Source: JADJPF01 sp964492845 (GTDB taxonomy: Bacteria > Acidobacteriota > Blastocatellia > Chloracidobacteriales > JADJPF01). Taken from it: a stretch of DNA of 64,000 nt. Below are positions 46,201 to 54,625 of this stretch, piece after piece. The notes under the pieces are model-generated. The model worked only from the letters and a program-made list of their open reading frames with translations, had not been told where the DNA came from and did not search any database. The DNA is taken from positions 60,520 to 124,519 of the forward strand of contig CAZBMZ010000018.1 in the NCBI GenBank assembly GCA_964492845.1, written 5' to 3'. A program made the translations under genes and the position numbers. Within the stretch, counting starts at the first letter, position 1. The number at the start of each line of letters is the position of its first letter.

Positions 46201-46808
46201 AAGGGCTTAAACTAGGCCCTTTTGCTGATGGATATAGGTTTTTATCTGAAGCCTGGTTAGTAGCGGCTGAATACAGCATTAATCAAAGCATAGATGCTAC
46301 AGAAAGCTTAAAAAATGCTCGTCTTGCTTGTGAAGAAGGGATTAATCGCAATAAAAATAATCCAGAACTTTACTTAAGATTAGCTGAGGTTGATACATTA
46401 ACAGCCCGTAATTTAATAATCAAAAATCTTTCTCCTAAAGATTCTTTTCAGCAAGCCAAGGCTAATTTTCAAAAGGCTTTAGAGCTAAATAATGAAAGTG
46501 CAGAAATCTACTTAAAATTAGCAGAATGTTATTATCAAGAAGCTTATTGGAAAAAGGAGAAAAAAGAAAAAGTTACCTTAGAAGTTCAAAAAGCTATAGA
46601 ATTACTTACAAAAGCTGAACAATTTAATGATAAATTATTGGAAGCAAAAGCATTAAAATCAGTAGTTTTATCATTAAAATCAGAGTTTGATATATCAAAA
46701 GAAACTATCTTACTTGAGTCAAAAACCTTACTTGATGAGGCAGTAGAGAAAAATCCATTATTAAAGTATAAATACCAAACTTTAATAAAAAGTAAATCTA
46801 GTTCTTAA
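43245..46808 (+). CDS. Ser/Thr protein kinase with C-terminal TPR array
   Basis: A 1187-residue protein. An N-terminal acidic region is followed by a Hanks-type kinase at about 160-425 with GVGGMGKVF, ALKFL, IHRDIKPSN, DFGLARE and GTPSYMSPEQ. A membrane segment lies at 452-472 (VAMLSLVALLMIFSTGM), then some 650 residues of TPR-like helical repeats outside the cytoplasm (AIAINPNHPYPHNNIGISF and similar). A recurring insert of the form LGQDP/AGLDP between the TPR helices is notable. It is probably a sensor kinase that binds a protein ligand through the TPRs. Confidence 0.9.
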   Translation: MDSQLQDLILKQAVEKGLLLEEDCCLGESNETIKLTSERLEKWGGKIARLLEMGLISEETLDLLAKDIDLAQETKIISTRKTQEIKEEENFTSGELKNFNDKTPSTAVTLVNLNGDDLSTEKNIHQQVTIIKPTTSSNSKPKPTTSLFTTDELSEETLLKGWERYKDLKLIGVGGMGKVFRAVDPKLNRIVALKFLVEDEADLVIRFIREARLQARIEHENICKIYEIGEFQGRHYIAMQYINGISLDRAKETLSVEQKVKIIKDVSEALHTAHKQGLIHRDIKPSNILVENTDDKGWSPCIVDFGLAREVGDINGTGAGVILGTPSYMSPEQGKGRTHLLDRRTDVYSLGVTLYELLGEELPFKGKNYFDVILRITQDAPTPLKEINDAIAEDLNIIVMKCLEKDPQLRYSSAKALATDLQLYLNGEAITARTSKTYRLKKFIKKHKAKVAMLSLVALLMIFSTGMWIRTSWLAKERERITQVFGQEVKEIEQVLHYSNSLPLYNTQAARGLIEKRIKTINEKIASEGQLAKGPGYYALGCGYLALQDYEMARLYLEKSWENDYKKPDNAYVLGYVLAELYQRLRSEVKFIANKEAQERRLAELKALYCDPAIKYLKIGSEGSVNRLYTEGLIAFYQDQFDVALAKSKDAFTELPWLYDAKRLEGRIYQQMAVGKLKNGDYKSATQDLELAKQAFQQAIDIARSDAELYELEAERNLKLMEIMFDTGESPETASEQALAACDKALIVNPESSSTHITKAKIYYTLGLYQIRLGQDPVAFDKTIVMSQKAIELTTQKAKLQKTSLTGELAGIPYGYLGAAYYRKAAQEMTLGQDPRPTLEKALATYNTALKQNLSYDFIYKNLGDIYWQKGRYEFSIGLDAINSLNSSIENHQKAIELNKTDLFNHNALGNTYEIRGEYDLFCGANPEKWLNLAVEAYQKAIAINPNHPYPHNNIGISFRTKARYELAAGLDPTESVKKSVESFEKGLKLGPFADGYRFLSEAWLVAAEYSINQSIDATESLKNARLACEEGINRNKNNPELYLRLAEVDTLTARNLIIKNLSPKDSFQQAKANFQKALELNNESAEIYLKLAECYYQEAYWKKEKKEKVTLEVQKAIELLTKAEQFNDKLLEAKALKSVVLSLKSEFDISKETILLESKTLLDEAVEKNPLLKYKYQTLIKSKSSS

Positions 46809-46883
46809 TGGTGTTTGTTTTTCTCTAAATTGTGCTTAAAATAAGTTATTTTTACTAGAGCCAATATTTTAAGGGGGCTGAAA

Positions 46884-48998
46884 ATGATTGGAAAAACAGT
46901 AGCTCAATACAAAATACTAGAAATATTGGGTAAAGGTGGTATGGGGCAAGTTTATAAAGCACATGACACCCAATTAGATAGAACAGTAGTCTTAAAACTA
47001 CTCTCAAGTGAGTTATTAACCAATGACACGGCCCGCAAAAGATTTGCCCGTGAAGCACGCCTAGCTTCTGTGCTGGATCATCCCAACATTTGTATGATTT
47101 ATGAAATTCAGGAAAAAGATAATCAGTTTTTCATTGTCATGCAGTATGTAGAAGGTCAAACCTTAAAACAAACCATTAATAACCAACCACTAGCTAATAA
47201 CACGTTGATTTCTATTGCTTTACAAGTGGCTGACGCGCTTTCTAGTGCGCATGATGTTGGTATAGTTCACCGGGATATTAAACCACAAAATATAATGATT
47301 ACCCCTCGTGGTCAGGCAAAAGTGCTAGATTTTGGTTTAGCAAAAAATATTTATGAAAAAAACTCTCTTACCCGTCAACTAGATATGATGGGAATAATTG
47401 AAACTCCTGGCACGCCTGCCTATATGTCACCAGAACAATCCAGGCGTGAGCGAATTGATAGACGTAGCGATATTTTTTCTTTTGGAACAGTGCTTTATGA
47501 AATGGCAACAGGTATAAAGCCTTTTACAGGCAAAGATCCACGCGACATTATTAAATCTGTTTGTGAACAAACTCCACGTTCAGTAACAGAACTAAACAGC
47601 AATATTGCACCAGGCTTTCAAGAACTTTTAGAACGCTCAATGGCAAAAGATGCTGATAAACGCTATCAATCAATGCCAGAAATGATTGCAGACCTAAAAT
47701 TTATTGGCTCAGAAGCCTCTGCCAACAAAGCTGTACCAGATGGAATTATTAAACCTTTTGCTCCTGTAGAAAATGCAAAAATTAGTTGGTTAGATAGACT
47801 TTTGCCAAAGTCTTTACGTCGAACATCAAAACCTGCTGCTAGTCCAGTTGCTACTTTAGGTTTGTCACTACCAAGCAATATAAGAGAAACTACTGTTAAT
47901 AAAGAAGTTAATAAACAAGATGCTAGCAGTAGTAGTAACAAAGAAGCTAATGCTGCAACTGTTCCAGCTAAAATTGCTGTTAACGATCTTGCTAATGAGA
48001 ATCAAAATAGCCTAACTTCTGATGATGATTTTCCTTTAATTGCTGGTCAACATAAGACTTTAGCCATTATGCCACCAAAAAAACTAGGTGGACTCTATGA
48101 TGAAATCTGGGGTATGGCTTTACTAGAAACTTTAATTACAGAATTTAGTAAATTTAAGTCTTTGTCTGTTCGCCCTGCAAGCCAAGTTGCTAAATATATT
48201 AATCTAGAAATAAACCCTTCTGAAATAGGCCAAGAACTAGGTGTAGACGCTATTTTAACAACAAGTTTTATCTCTGTAGAAGATAAGGTTTATGTCATTG
48301 CCCAACTTTTTGATACTCATACAGGTGCAATTGTTTGGTCTAAGAAAGTTGAAGCAGATGTAAGTAGTGAAAGCTCTGTTTCACAAGACGGTATTTGTCA
48401 AACTTTGCTTTTACAAATAAAACAAAAAAGTAGTCCTTTTGAACTCTTGCAAGACAAAAATGAAGAAATTCGGCTAGATGCTATTTCTAAGTTAAAATAT
48501 TCAGCAGATTTACTAGCTATAGATGCTTTAGCCGCAGCATTAAAAGATAAAAGTCCTAAAGTAAAAGGGGCAGCATCTCTAGCTCTAGCCCGCTTTGGTC
48601 GTGCTGCTAGTTCTGCTGTTCAAATGCAGCTAGAAAGTGCAATGCGCTCATATGATTTTGATACTGCTCGCTTTGCCGCTGCCGCGGCGGGTCGTCTTAC
48701 TAGCGTTGAACTTGTTCCATTATTGATAGATGCCCTAGCAAGCGAAGCTAGTCTACTAGCAAGCGAAGCCGCCTTAGCCCTAGGTCACTTAAAAGATGCT
48801 CGTGCTTGTCCAGAACTTACAGAAGCTTTATTGCGATCAGATGCAAATGTCCGTTTTGCGTCTGCTCAAGCTTTAGGTGAAATTGCTCAAATGCAAGTTC
48901 TACCAGCACTTGAAGACCGTTTGCGTAAAGATGAAGACGAAGGTGTTAGAGCAAAAGCTTTTTGGGCAATTAAACATATTCAAAAAGTTAATTATTAA
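46884..48998 (+). CDS. Ser/Thr protein kinase with TolB-like and HEAT-repeat domains
   Basis: A 704-residue protein. The kinase is at 1-270 (GKGGMGQVYKA, VVLKLL, VHRDIKPQN, DFGLAKN, GTPAYMSPEQ). A disordered linker runs from 285 to 385. A TolB-N/FlgO-like domain at 388-505 has LAIMPPKK, LGVDAILTTSF and FDTHTGAIVWSKK. HEAT repeats run from 520 to the end (AALKDKSPKVKGAASLALAR). No TM segment is evident, so it is cytoplasmic. It lies 75 bp downstream of the TPR kinase. Confidence 0.9.
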   Translation: MIGKTVAQYKILEILGKGGMGQVYKAHDTQLDRTVVLKLLSSELLTNDTARKRFAREARLASVLDHPNICMIYEIQEKDNQFFIVMQYVEGQTLKQTINNQPLANNTLISIALQVADALSSAHDVGIVHRDIKPQNIMITPRGQAKVLDFGLAKNIYEKNSLTRQLDMMGIIETPGTPAYMSPEQSRRERIDRRSDIFSFGTVLYEMATGIKPFTGKDPRDIIKSVCEQTPRSVTELNSNIAPGFQELLERSMAKDADKRYQSMPEMIADLKFIGSEASANKAVPDGIIKPFAPVENAKISWLDRLLPKSLRRTSKPAASPVATLGLSLPSNIRETTVNKEVNKQDASSSSNKEANAATVPAKIAVNDLANENQNSLTSDDDFPLIAGQHKTLAIMPPKKLGGLYDEIWGMALLETLITEFSKFKSLSVRPASQVAKYINLEINPSEIGQELGVDAILTTSFISVEDKVYVIAQLFDTHTGAIVWSKKVEADVSSESSVSQDGICQTLLLQIKQKSSPFELLQDKNEEIRLDAISKLKYSADLLAIDALAAALKDKSPKVKGAASLALARFGRAASSAVQMQLESAMRSYDFDTARFAAAAAGRLTSVELVPLLIDALASEASLLASEAALALGHLKDARACPELTEALLRSDANVRFASAQALGEIAQMQVLPALEDRLRKDEDEGVRAKAFWAIKHIQKVNY

Positions 48999-49036
48999 AC
49001 TTATGTCTGATAATCTATAAAAGAAAGCTGTTGGTT

Positions 49037-50005
49037 ATGGATAATACTTTATATTTGGGTGTTGATTTAGGACGTTCTACACGAATAGCTATAGTTGATA
49101 CTGCGGGAAAAATTATTAAACAAGATCGAGTACCAACAGAACTTGTAAGTGGACGAACTTTAGTTGATGGGCTTATAGATTTAATTAAAAAAACACGTTC
49201 AGATGCACCGCTTCCTATTGCAGCAGTTGGGCTAGCAGTTTCTGGACTAGTGGATTATCAAGCTCAACAAGTCAAAGTTTTGCCTAATTTACCAGATGTT
49301 TCCAATATAAATGTTCACCATGAAATAGTTCAAGCCATTGGGCTACCTGTAATCATTGATAATGATGCTAATGCTGCAACTTATGGGGAATGGCGTTGTG
49401 GTGCAGCATTAAATATGAATGATGCTATTTATATTTATTTAGGAACAGGTATTGGAAGCGGACTGGTATTAAATGGGCAGCTTCAACACGGGGTGCGAGG
49501 CTATGCAGGTGAATTTGGACATATGAAAATAGGTAGCCAAGACCTAGATTGTAGTTGTGGCTCGCAAGGATGTTTAGAAACTATTGCTTCTGGGCCAAAT
49601 ATAGTTCGTCGTACTAGAGAGCAACTTTTTATGGATCCATGTTTTGCTACAGAATCATTACTTGCTGGTCAAATGAAAAATAAACTTACTTGTGAAGATA
49701 TAGTAGAAGCCGCTAGCAAAGGTGATAAATTTGCTCGTGCTATTTTGCTAGAAACTGCTAATTATTTAGGTCTAACTATTGCTAACGTTATTAATTTGCT
49801 TAATTTAGAAATAGTTGTTTTGGGTGGGCCTGTTATGGGAGCAGGTGAATTTTTAATTACTGCTATTGAACAGGCTACTAATAAATATAGTTTTGCTCAC
49901 CTTCTTGCAGACTGCAAAATTACTAATGGCGGTTTAGGAAATGATGCTGGCGTAATAGGCGCGGCAATGATGGCTTATGATGTAGAAACAGCAATGCGAC
50001 AATAA
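49037..50005 (+). CDS. ROK-family sugar kinase
   Basis: A 322-residue ROK protein with the N-terminal phosphate loop GVDLGRSTRIAIV, DNDANAATYGEW (catalytic Asp), GTGIGSGLVLNG, and the zinc site CSCGSQGCLE with the preceding GEFGH. It lacks the HTH of NagC-like repressors, so it is a kinase, probably of glucose. ATG 49037 was chosen; a TTG at 49031 is the alternative. Same strand and close spacing to the next gene suggest one operon. Confidence 0.9.
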   Translation: MDNTLYLGVDLGRSTRIAIVDTAGKIIKQDRVPTELVSGRTLVDGLIDLIKKTRSDAPLPIAAVGLAVSGLVDYQAQQVKVLPNLPDVSNINVHHEIVQAIGLPVIIDNDANAATYGEWRCGAALNMNDAIYIYLGTGIGSGLVLNGQLQHGVRGYAGEFGHMKIGSQDLDCSCGSQGCLETIASGPNIVRRTREQLFMDPCFATESLLAGQMKNKLTCEDIVEAASKGDKFARAILLETANYLGLTIANVINLLNLEIVVLGGPVMGAGEFLITAIEQATNKYSFAHLLADCKITNGGLGNDAGVIGAAMMAYDVETAMRQ

Positions 50006-50030
50006 ATACTTAAAAAAAGGGAGATAAAAC

Positions 50031-52016
50031 ATGCAGTATTTCGTTACTGGAGCATCCGGTTTAATAGGTAAACGCTTGGTCAAGAAATTATTAGGACGAA
50101 AAGATAATGTAGTATATTTTCTTATTAGACAAGAAAGCCAAAGTAAGATTGACGCTTTACTTAATTATTGGGGTGCTAGCAAAGAACAAGCAATAGCTGT
50201 TTTTGGTGATTTGTTAATGCCTAATCTAGGCTTATCTCCAGAAAATATAAAAGACTTAAAAGAAATAGATCATTTTTTTCATTTAGCAGCAATTTATGAT
50301 CTAAAAGCAGGTGCCGAAGAGCAAATAGCCGTCAACATTACAGGCACTCATAACACGGTTTCTTTAGCAAATACAATTGGTGCAAAGTGCTTTCATCATG
50401 TTAGCTCAATTGCTGTAGCAGGAATGTTTGAAGGTATTTTTCGAGAAGACATGTTTGAGGAAGCCGAAAATCTACAACATCCATATTTTGCAACTAAACA
50501 TGAATCAGAAAAGATTGTCCGCAAAGAAGTTAAAGGGGCTTTTCGCATTTATCGCCCAGGCTCAGTAGTTGGAGATTCTAAAACAGGCGAAATGGATAAA
50601 ATCGATGGCCCATATTATTTCTTTAAGATTATCCAACGTATCCGCCAAATGTTACCACCCTGGATGCCAACTATTGGTATAGAAGGCGGACGAATTAATA
50701 TTGTTCCTGTTGATTATGTAGTGGATGCAATGGACTACATAGCTCATCAGCCAAATTTAGACAGCAAATGTTTTCATTTAACTGACCCTGAACCAATGAG
50801 AATTGGAGATGTCCTTAACACTTTGGCGCGTGCGGCTCATGCCCCTACTATGAGCCTGCGTATTAATGCTGCTTTATTTGGTTTTATTCCTAAAGCTATT
50901 AGAAATGGGATGATGTCACTGTCTCCAGTTCGTCGAGTTAAAGACGCTATAATGACAGATTTAGGGCTACCAGAAGATATTCTTCAATTTGTAAATTATC
51001 CAACACGCTTTGATAATCGTGATGCAGCAATAGCACTTAAAGGTAGTGGAATTAGCTGTCCAAAATTAGATGATTATGCAGAAAAACTCTGGGATTATTG
51101 GGAGCGAAACCTAGATCCAGACCTTTCAATTGATAAAACCCTGCGTGGCAAAGTTGCAGGCAAAGTTGTAGTAATAACGGGCGGTTCTTCTGGAATTGGA
51201 CTAGCTACAGCTTATAGAGTGGCTGAAGCTGGTGCTACAACTATTATTTGTGGTCGGGATGAAGAAAAACTTGCAGCAGCTAAAAAAGAAATTAACGAGC
51301 AAGGTTTAGATGTAGTTACCTATGCTGTTGATGTAGCTGATATGGCGGATTGTGACCGTTTTATAAAATTATTGATAGAAAATCATGGTGGTGTAGATGT
51401 TCTAATTAACAATGCAGGGCGTTCAATTCGTCGTAGCATTGAATCAAGCTATGATAGATTTCATGACTTTGAACGAACCATGCAACTTAACTATTTTGGT
51501 GCATTGCGTCTAACAATGGGCTTGCTACCAAAAATGATAGCTCAAAAGCGAGGTCATGTTATCAACATCTCATCAATAGGCGTTTTGACCAATGCTCCAC
51601 GTTTTTCAGCTTATGTAGCGTCAAAGTCTGCACTAGATGCTTGGACTCGATGCGCTGCATCAGAATTTGTTGATGTAGGTATTAAATTTACTACTATAAA
51701 TATGCCACTAGTAAAAACGCCTATGATCGCACCTACAAAAATTTATCAGAATGTTCCAGCATTGCTACCTACAGAAGCAGCAAATTTAATTGTTGATGCA
51801 ATAGTCCATAAGCCAGTAAGAATAGCTACACGATTGGGTGTTTTTGGTGAAATTCTTCATGCCTTAGTTCCAAAAATTGCACAAATTATTATGAACACAA
51901 GTTTTAGAATGTTTCCAGACTCTGACGCTGCAAAAGGGAAGAAAGATGGAAAAGCTTCTCAAATGACTACAGAGCAACTTGCTTTACAAGAGATATTGCG
52001 AGGAGTCCATTTCTAA
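50031..52016 (+). CDS. Two-domain fatty acyl-CoA reductase-like SDR fusion
   Basis: A 661-residue protein. Residues 1-365 are an extended SDR of the thioester-reductase type (TGASGLIG, HHVSSIAVAG, YFATKHESE). Residues 375-620 are a classical SDR (VVITGGSSGIGLA, INNAGRS, SSIGVLT, YVASKSA). The same order and size occur in the Marinobacter bifunctional acyl-CoA reductase that makes fatty alcohols in two NADPH-dependent steps. I infer that activity here, perhaps for wax esters or ether-type lipids. It starts 25 bp after the ROK gene. Confidence 0.8.
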   Translation: MQYFVTGASGLIGKRLVKKLLGRKDNVVYFLIRQESQSKIDALLNYWGASKEQAIAVFGDLLMPNLGLSPENIKDLKEIDHFFHLAAIYDLKAGAEEQIAVNITGTHNTVSLANTIGAKCFHHVSSIAVAGMFEGIFREDMFEEAENLQHPYFATKHESEKIVRKEVKGAFRIYRPGSVVGDSKTGEMDKIDGPYYFFKIIQRIRQMLPPWMPTIGIEGGRINIVPVDYVVDAMDYIAHQPNLDSKCFHLTDPEPMRIGDVLNTLARAAHAPTMSLRINAALFGFIPKAIRNGMMSLSPVRRVKDAIMTDLGLPEDILQFVNYPTRFDNRDAAIALKGSGISCPKLDDYAEKLWDYWERNLDPDLSIDKTLRGKVAGKVVVITGGSSGIGLATAYRVAEAGATTIICGRDEEKLAAAKKEINEQGLDVVTYAVDVADMADCDRFIKLLIENHGGVDVLINNAGRSIRRSIESSYDRFHDFERTMQLNYFGALRLTMGLLPKMIAQKRGHVINISSIGVLTNAPRFSAYVASKSALDAWTRCAASEFVDVGIKFTTINMPLVKTPMIAPTKIYQNVPALLPTEAANLIVDAIVHKPVRIATRLGVFGEILHALVPKIAQIIMNTSFRMFPDSDAAKGKKDGKASQMTTEQLALQEILRGVHF

Positions 52017-52030
52017 TTGATGTTTTAAGT

Positions 52031-52063
52031 CTGGGAGCGCGAACATCTTGCTCGCATTCCCAG
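52031..52063. repeat. REP-like hairpin
   Basis: CTGGGA and TCCCAG close an outer stem. Inside, GCGAAC-ATCTT-GCTCGC forms a second stem with the loop ATCTT, like the dispersed GCGGGC-ATCTT-GCCCGC palindromes of several bacterial phyla. It sits between convergent genes and may also end transcription. Confidence 0.45.
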
Positions 52064-52077
52064 AAAATTATTATTTT

Positions 52078-53442
52078 CTAGTAAGGAAAATTTTTGTAAG
52101 CTGGTTCTAATTCTATAGCTTTGTTGTAATCCATTGTGGATTGTTCTTCATTTCCAACAACTTTATAAAAAATGCCTCGATTATAATAAGCTTCTGCATA
52201 ATTTGGGTTTAACACTTCTATAACTCTGTTGAAATCTTTCAAAGATTCTTCTAGCTTTTCCTGGCCTAAATAAACGATTCCTCTATTATTGGTAGCTTGT
52301 ACAAGATCTGGATTTATTTCTAAAGCTTTATTAAAATCAGCTAAAGCTAACTCTAGTAATTCTAGTCCTTTAGCAAGCTCTGATGAAGCTATCAAGGATT
52401 GTCCAGCACGTAAATAAACAAGACCTCGGTTGCTATAAATTTGATCTAAATCTAAATAGGATTTTTCAGAATATAATTCTATAGTTTTATTTAGATCTAT
52501 AAGAGCTTTATCTAGCACATTTTGCTTTATATATATTTCTGCTCTATAAGCATAAATATAAGCAGTTTCTAAACCTAATTCTATAGCCTTACTAAAATCA
52601 CTCACAGCTTTATCTAATTCATTTTTTGCAAAATATAATTCTCCTCTACAAGAATAACTATATTTATAATTTGGATCTACTTCTATAGATTTATTAAAAT
52701 CGTCTAAGGCTTTACCTGGAAACTCAAGTGTCTGATATAACTCACCTCGTATTTTATAGTAAAATGGATTTTGCTCTAATTCTATGGCTTTATCAAAATC
52801 TTTTAGTGCTTTATTCAATAAACTTTTTTCTATATATATAGTTGCTCTAGAAATATATCCATAAGCATAATTTGGTTCTAATTTTATAGCTTTATTTAAG
52901 TCTTTCAATGCGTTATCTAAATCATTTAATTGTTTATATACATCAGCACGTCTTCTATAAGAATAAGCATTATTTTTATCTAATTTTATAACTTTACTAT
53001 AATCATCTAAAGCTTTATCTAAGATATTTTGTTTACTATATAAATCACCTCGACAACTATAACTATAAGCATATTTAGGTTCTACTTTTACAGCTTTATT
53101 TAAGTCATCCAAAGCTTTATCTAACAAATTTTGCTTTTTATAAAAATTTGCACGACAAGTATAATTATAAGCAATATTAGGCTCTACTTCTATAGCTTTA
53201 TTATAGTCCTTTAAGGCTTTCTCTACTTCATTTTGCTCTTCATAAAAGGTTGCTCTCCAAGTATATGCAAGGTCATTATTAGGCTCTAATTCTAAAATTT
53301 TATTAAAATCATCTAAAGCTTTATCTAGTTCTCCCTGTTCTACATAATATTTAGCTCTATCATTATAATTATAAACATTTGATGGATTTGATTTTATATC
53401 TTTATTATACTTTGCCAGCAAGTTTTCTTGATTTTTAGCCAT
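52078..53442 (-). CDS. TPR-repeat protein
   Basis: A 454-residue protein made almost wholly of about 12 TPR units with high similarity to each other (LDKALDDxNKAIxLEPNYAYSY). It has no signal peptide, so it is cytoplasmic. The similarity suggests recent expansion of the repeat. AAAGG precedes the ATG. Directly upstream on the same strand is the restriction-modification pair, but a TPR scaffold is not part of known type II systems, so any link is unproven. Confidence 0.8.
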   Translation of the reverse strand: MAKNQENLLAKYNKDIKSNPSNVYNYNDRAKYYVEQGELDKALDDFNKILELEPNNDLAYTWRATFYEEQNEVEKALKDYNKAIEVEPNIAYNYTCRANFYKKQNLLDKALDDLNKAVKVEPKYAYSYSCRGDLYSKQNILDKALDDYSKVIKLDKNNAYSYRRRADVYKQLNDLDNALKDLNKAIKLEPNYAYGYISRATIYIEKSLLNKALKDFDKAIELEQNPFYYKIRGELYQTLEFPGKALDDFNKSIEVDPNYKYSYSCRGELYFAKNELDKAVSDFSKAIELGLETAYIYAYRAEIYIKQNVLDKALIDLNKTIELYSEKSYLDLDQIYSNRGLVYLRAGQSLIASSELAKGLELLELALADFNKALEINPDLVQATNNRGIVYLGQEKLEESLKDFNRVIEVLNPNYAEAYYNRGIFYKVVGNEEQSTMDYNKAIELEPAYKNFPY

Positions 53443-53467
53443 ACTTTTGTATTAGTATTACCTTTCT

Positions 53468-54625
53468 TTAATTATTGTTTATATTAAATAAATTTTTACA
53501 TATTTCTTGCCAGACTTGTAAATGCTCTTTTTTTATTCCACTAGCACGATTATATTCATACTCTAGCCAATAAGTATATTTGTTAATAAATAGTTGCGGG
53601 TTGCTAACTAAGCGTAAATAATATTTTAGGGATGGTAAAACGCCATTTACAATTATTTGGCAAGGATGAAATTTACTGTATTCAATAATCTTTTGTTCTA
53701 CAGACTTTTTATCATCAAAATTAGGCTCATTGGTAGTTAAAACATAATATCTGTCAATAGCTACAGTTTTGATTTTTTGATAAATATCAGAAATTATATC
53801 TGGTGAAATAGGCTTAAGATGCTTAATCTCAATTGCTTCAAAACAAATAGTATCAGCAGATTTTACTTCTATGTCACCAAGGGATTTAGCGCGGAAATCA
53901 GGGCTAGTATGATGTTCAAGAGGAACAAGCTTTTTGTCTGAATATCTTTTTACATCTAGCATAAGTAGATCATAAACAGAATAAATTGCTATTACTGGGA
54001 TTCTGGCTGTTCCAACTGTCCATTTTTCATATTTATGATAAATGTGTTGGTTGATAGCTTCTATAATTTTTTCAATAGTTATGTTTGTAGGGTTTTGGGA
54101 GAAACAGATATTTGAAAAGCTAATTTCTTGGCTAGTTTTTTCTATCATCAAAGCTAAAAGTGCTCCTAGCATTTTAGGAGCATCTTTTGGATTAGTCTGT
54201 AGAAAATTCAAGATATTAAGAAAAGCTTGTTTTACTTCTAAATTACGAATTTTTCCAGGATAGGTAAAATTATATGGGTGAGGTTGTTCTAAGGAACGTG
54301 TTAGCCAAGCACTTTCTGCCATAGCAAAATGCCGAAAATGTTCTTTTAAAAAAGGTGTTACATATTTAGTATCAAATGTTCGACCTGAATAACCGTTTTC
54401 CATGTTTTCTTGATGATATCTAATATCCTGGTCAGGATTTAGTATTTTGTAAACAATGGAAGTTAGAGTTACACCTAAAACGGCTTTTAATGTCTCAGAA
54501 TTGTTAACTATAGTTTTTAGGTCTACTACATAGTTTTCAGGCAAGTTTGATAAACATTGCAATAGAGATTGCCTTTTAACTTTTTCATAAAAACTTATTA
54601 GAAATTCTTTTGGGGATTGTGGCAT
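53468..54625 (-). CDS. Type II restriction endonuclease, SacI-like family
   Basis: A 385-residue protein. The block YSGRTFDTKYVTPFLKEH with ESAWLTRSLEQPHPY resembles the conserved centre of SacI-family endonucleases. Later, GDIEVK and FEAIEIKHL give an acidic plus ExK arrangement compatible with a PD-(D/E)XK nuclease core. It starts in a TAATG overlap with the methyltransferase stop, which strongly supports a restriction-modification pair. Target specificity cannot be read and may differ from GAGCTC. Confidence 0.65.
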   Translation of the reverse strand: MPQSPKEFLISFYEKVKRQSLLQCLSNLPENYVVDLKTIVNNSETLKAVLGVTLTSIVYKILNPDQDIRYHQENMENGYSGRTFDTKYVTPFLKEHFRHFAMAESAWLTRSLEQPHPYNFTYPGKIRNLEVKQAFLNILNFLQTNPKDAPKMLGALLALMIEKTSQEISFSNICFSQNPTNITIEKIIEAINQHIYHKYEKWTVGTARIPVIAIYSVYDLLMLDVKRYSDKKLVPLEHHTSPDFRAKSLGDIEVKSADTICFEAIEIKHLKPISPDIISDIYQKIKTVAIDRYYVLTTNEPNFDDKKSVEQKIIEYSKFHPCQIIVNGVLPSLKYYLRLVSNPQLFINKYTYWLEYEYNRASGIKKEHLQVWQEICKNLFNINNN

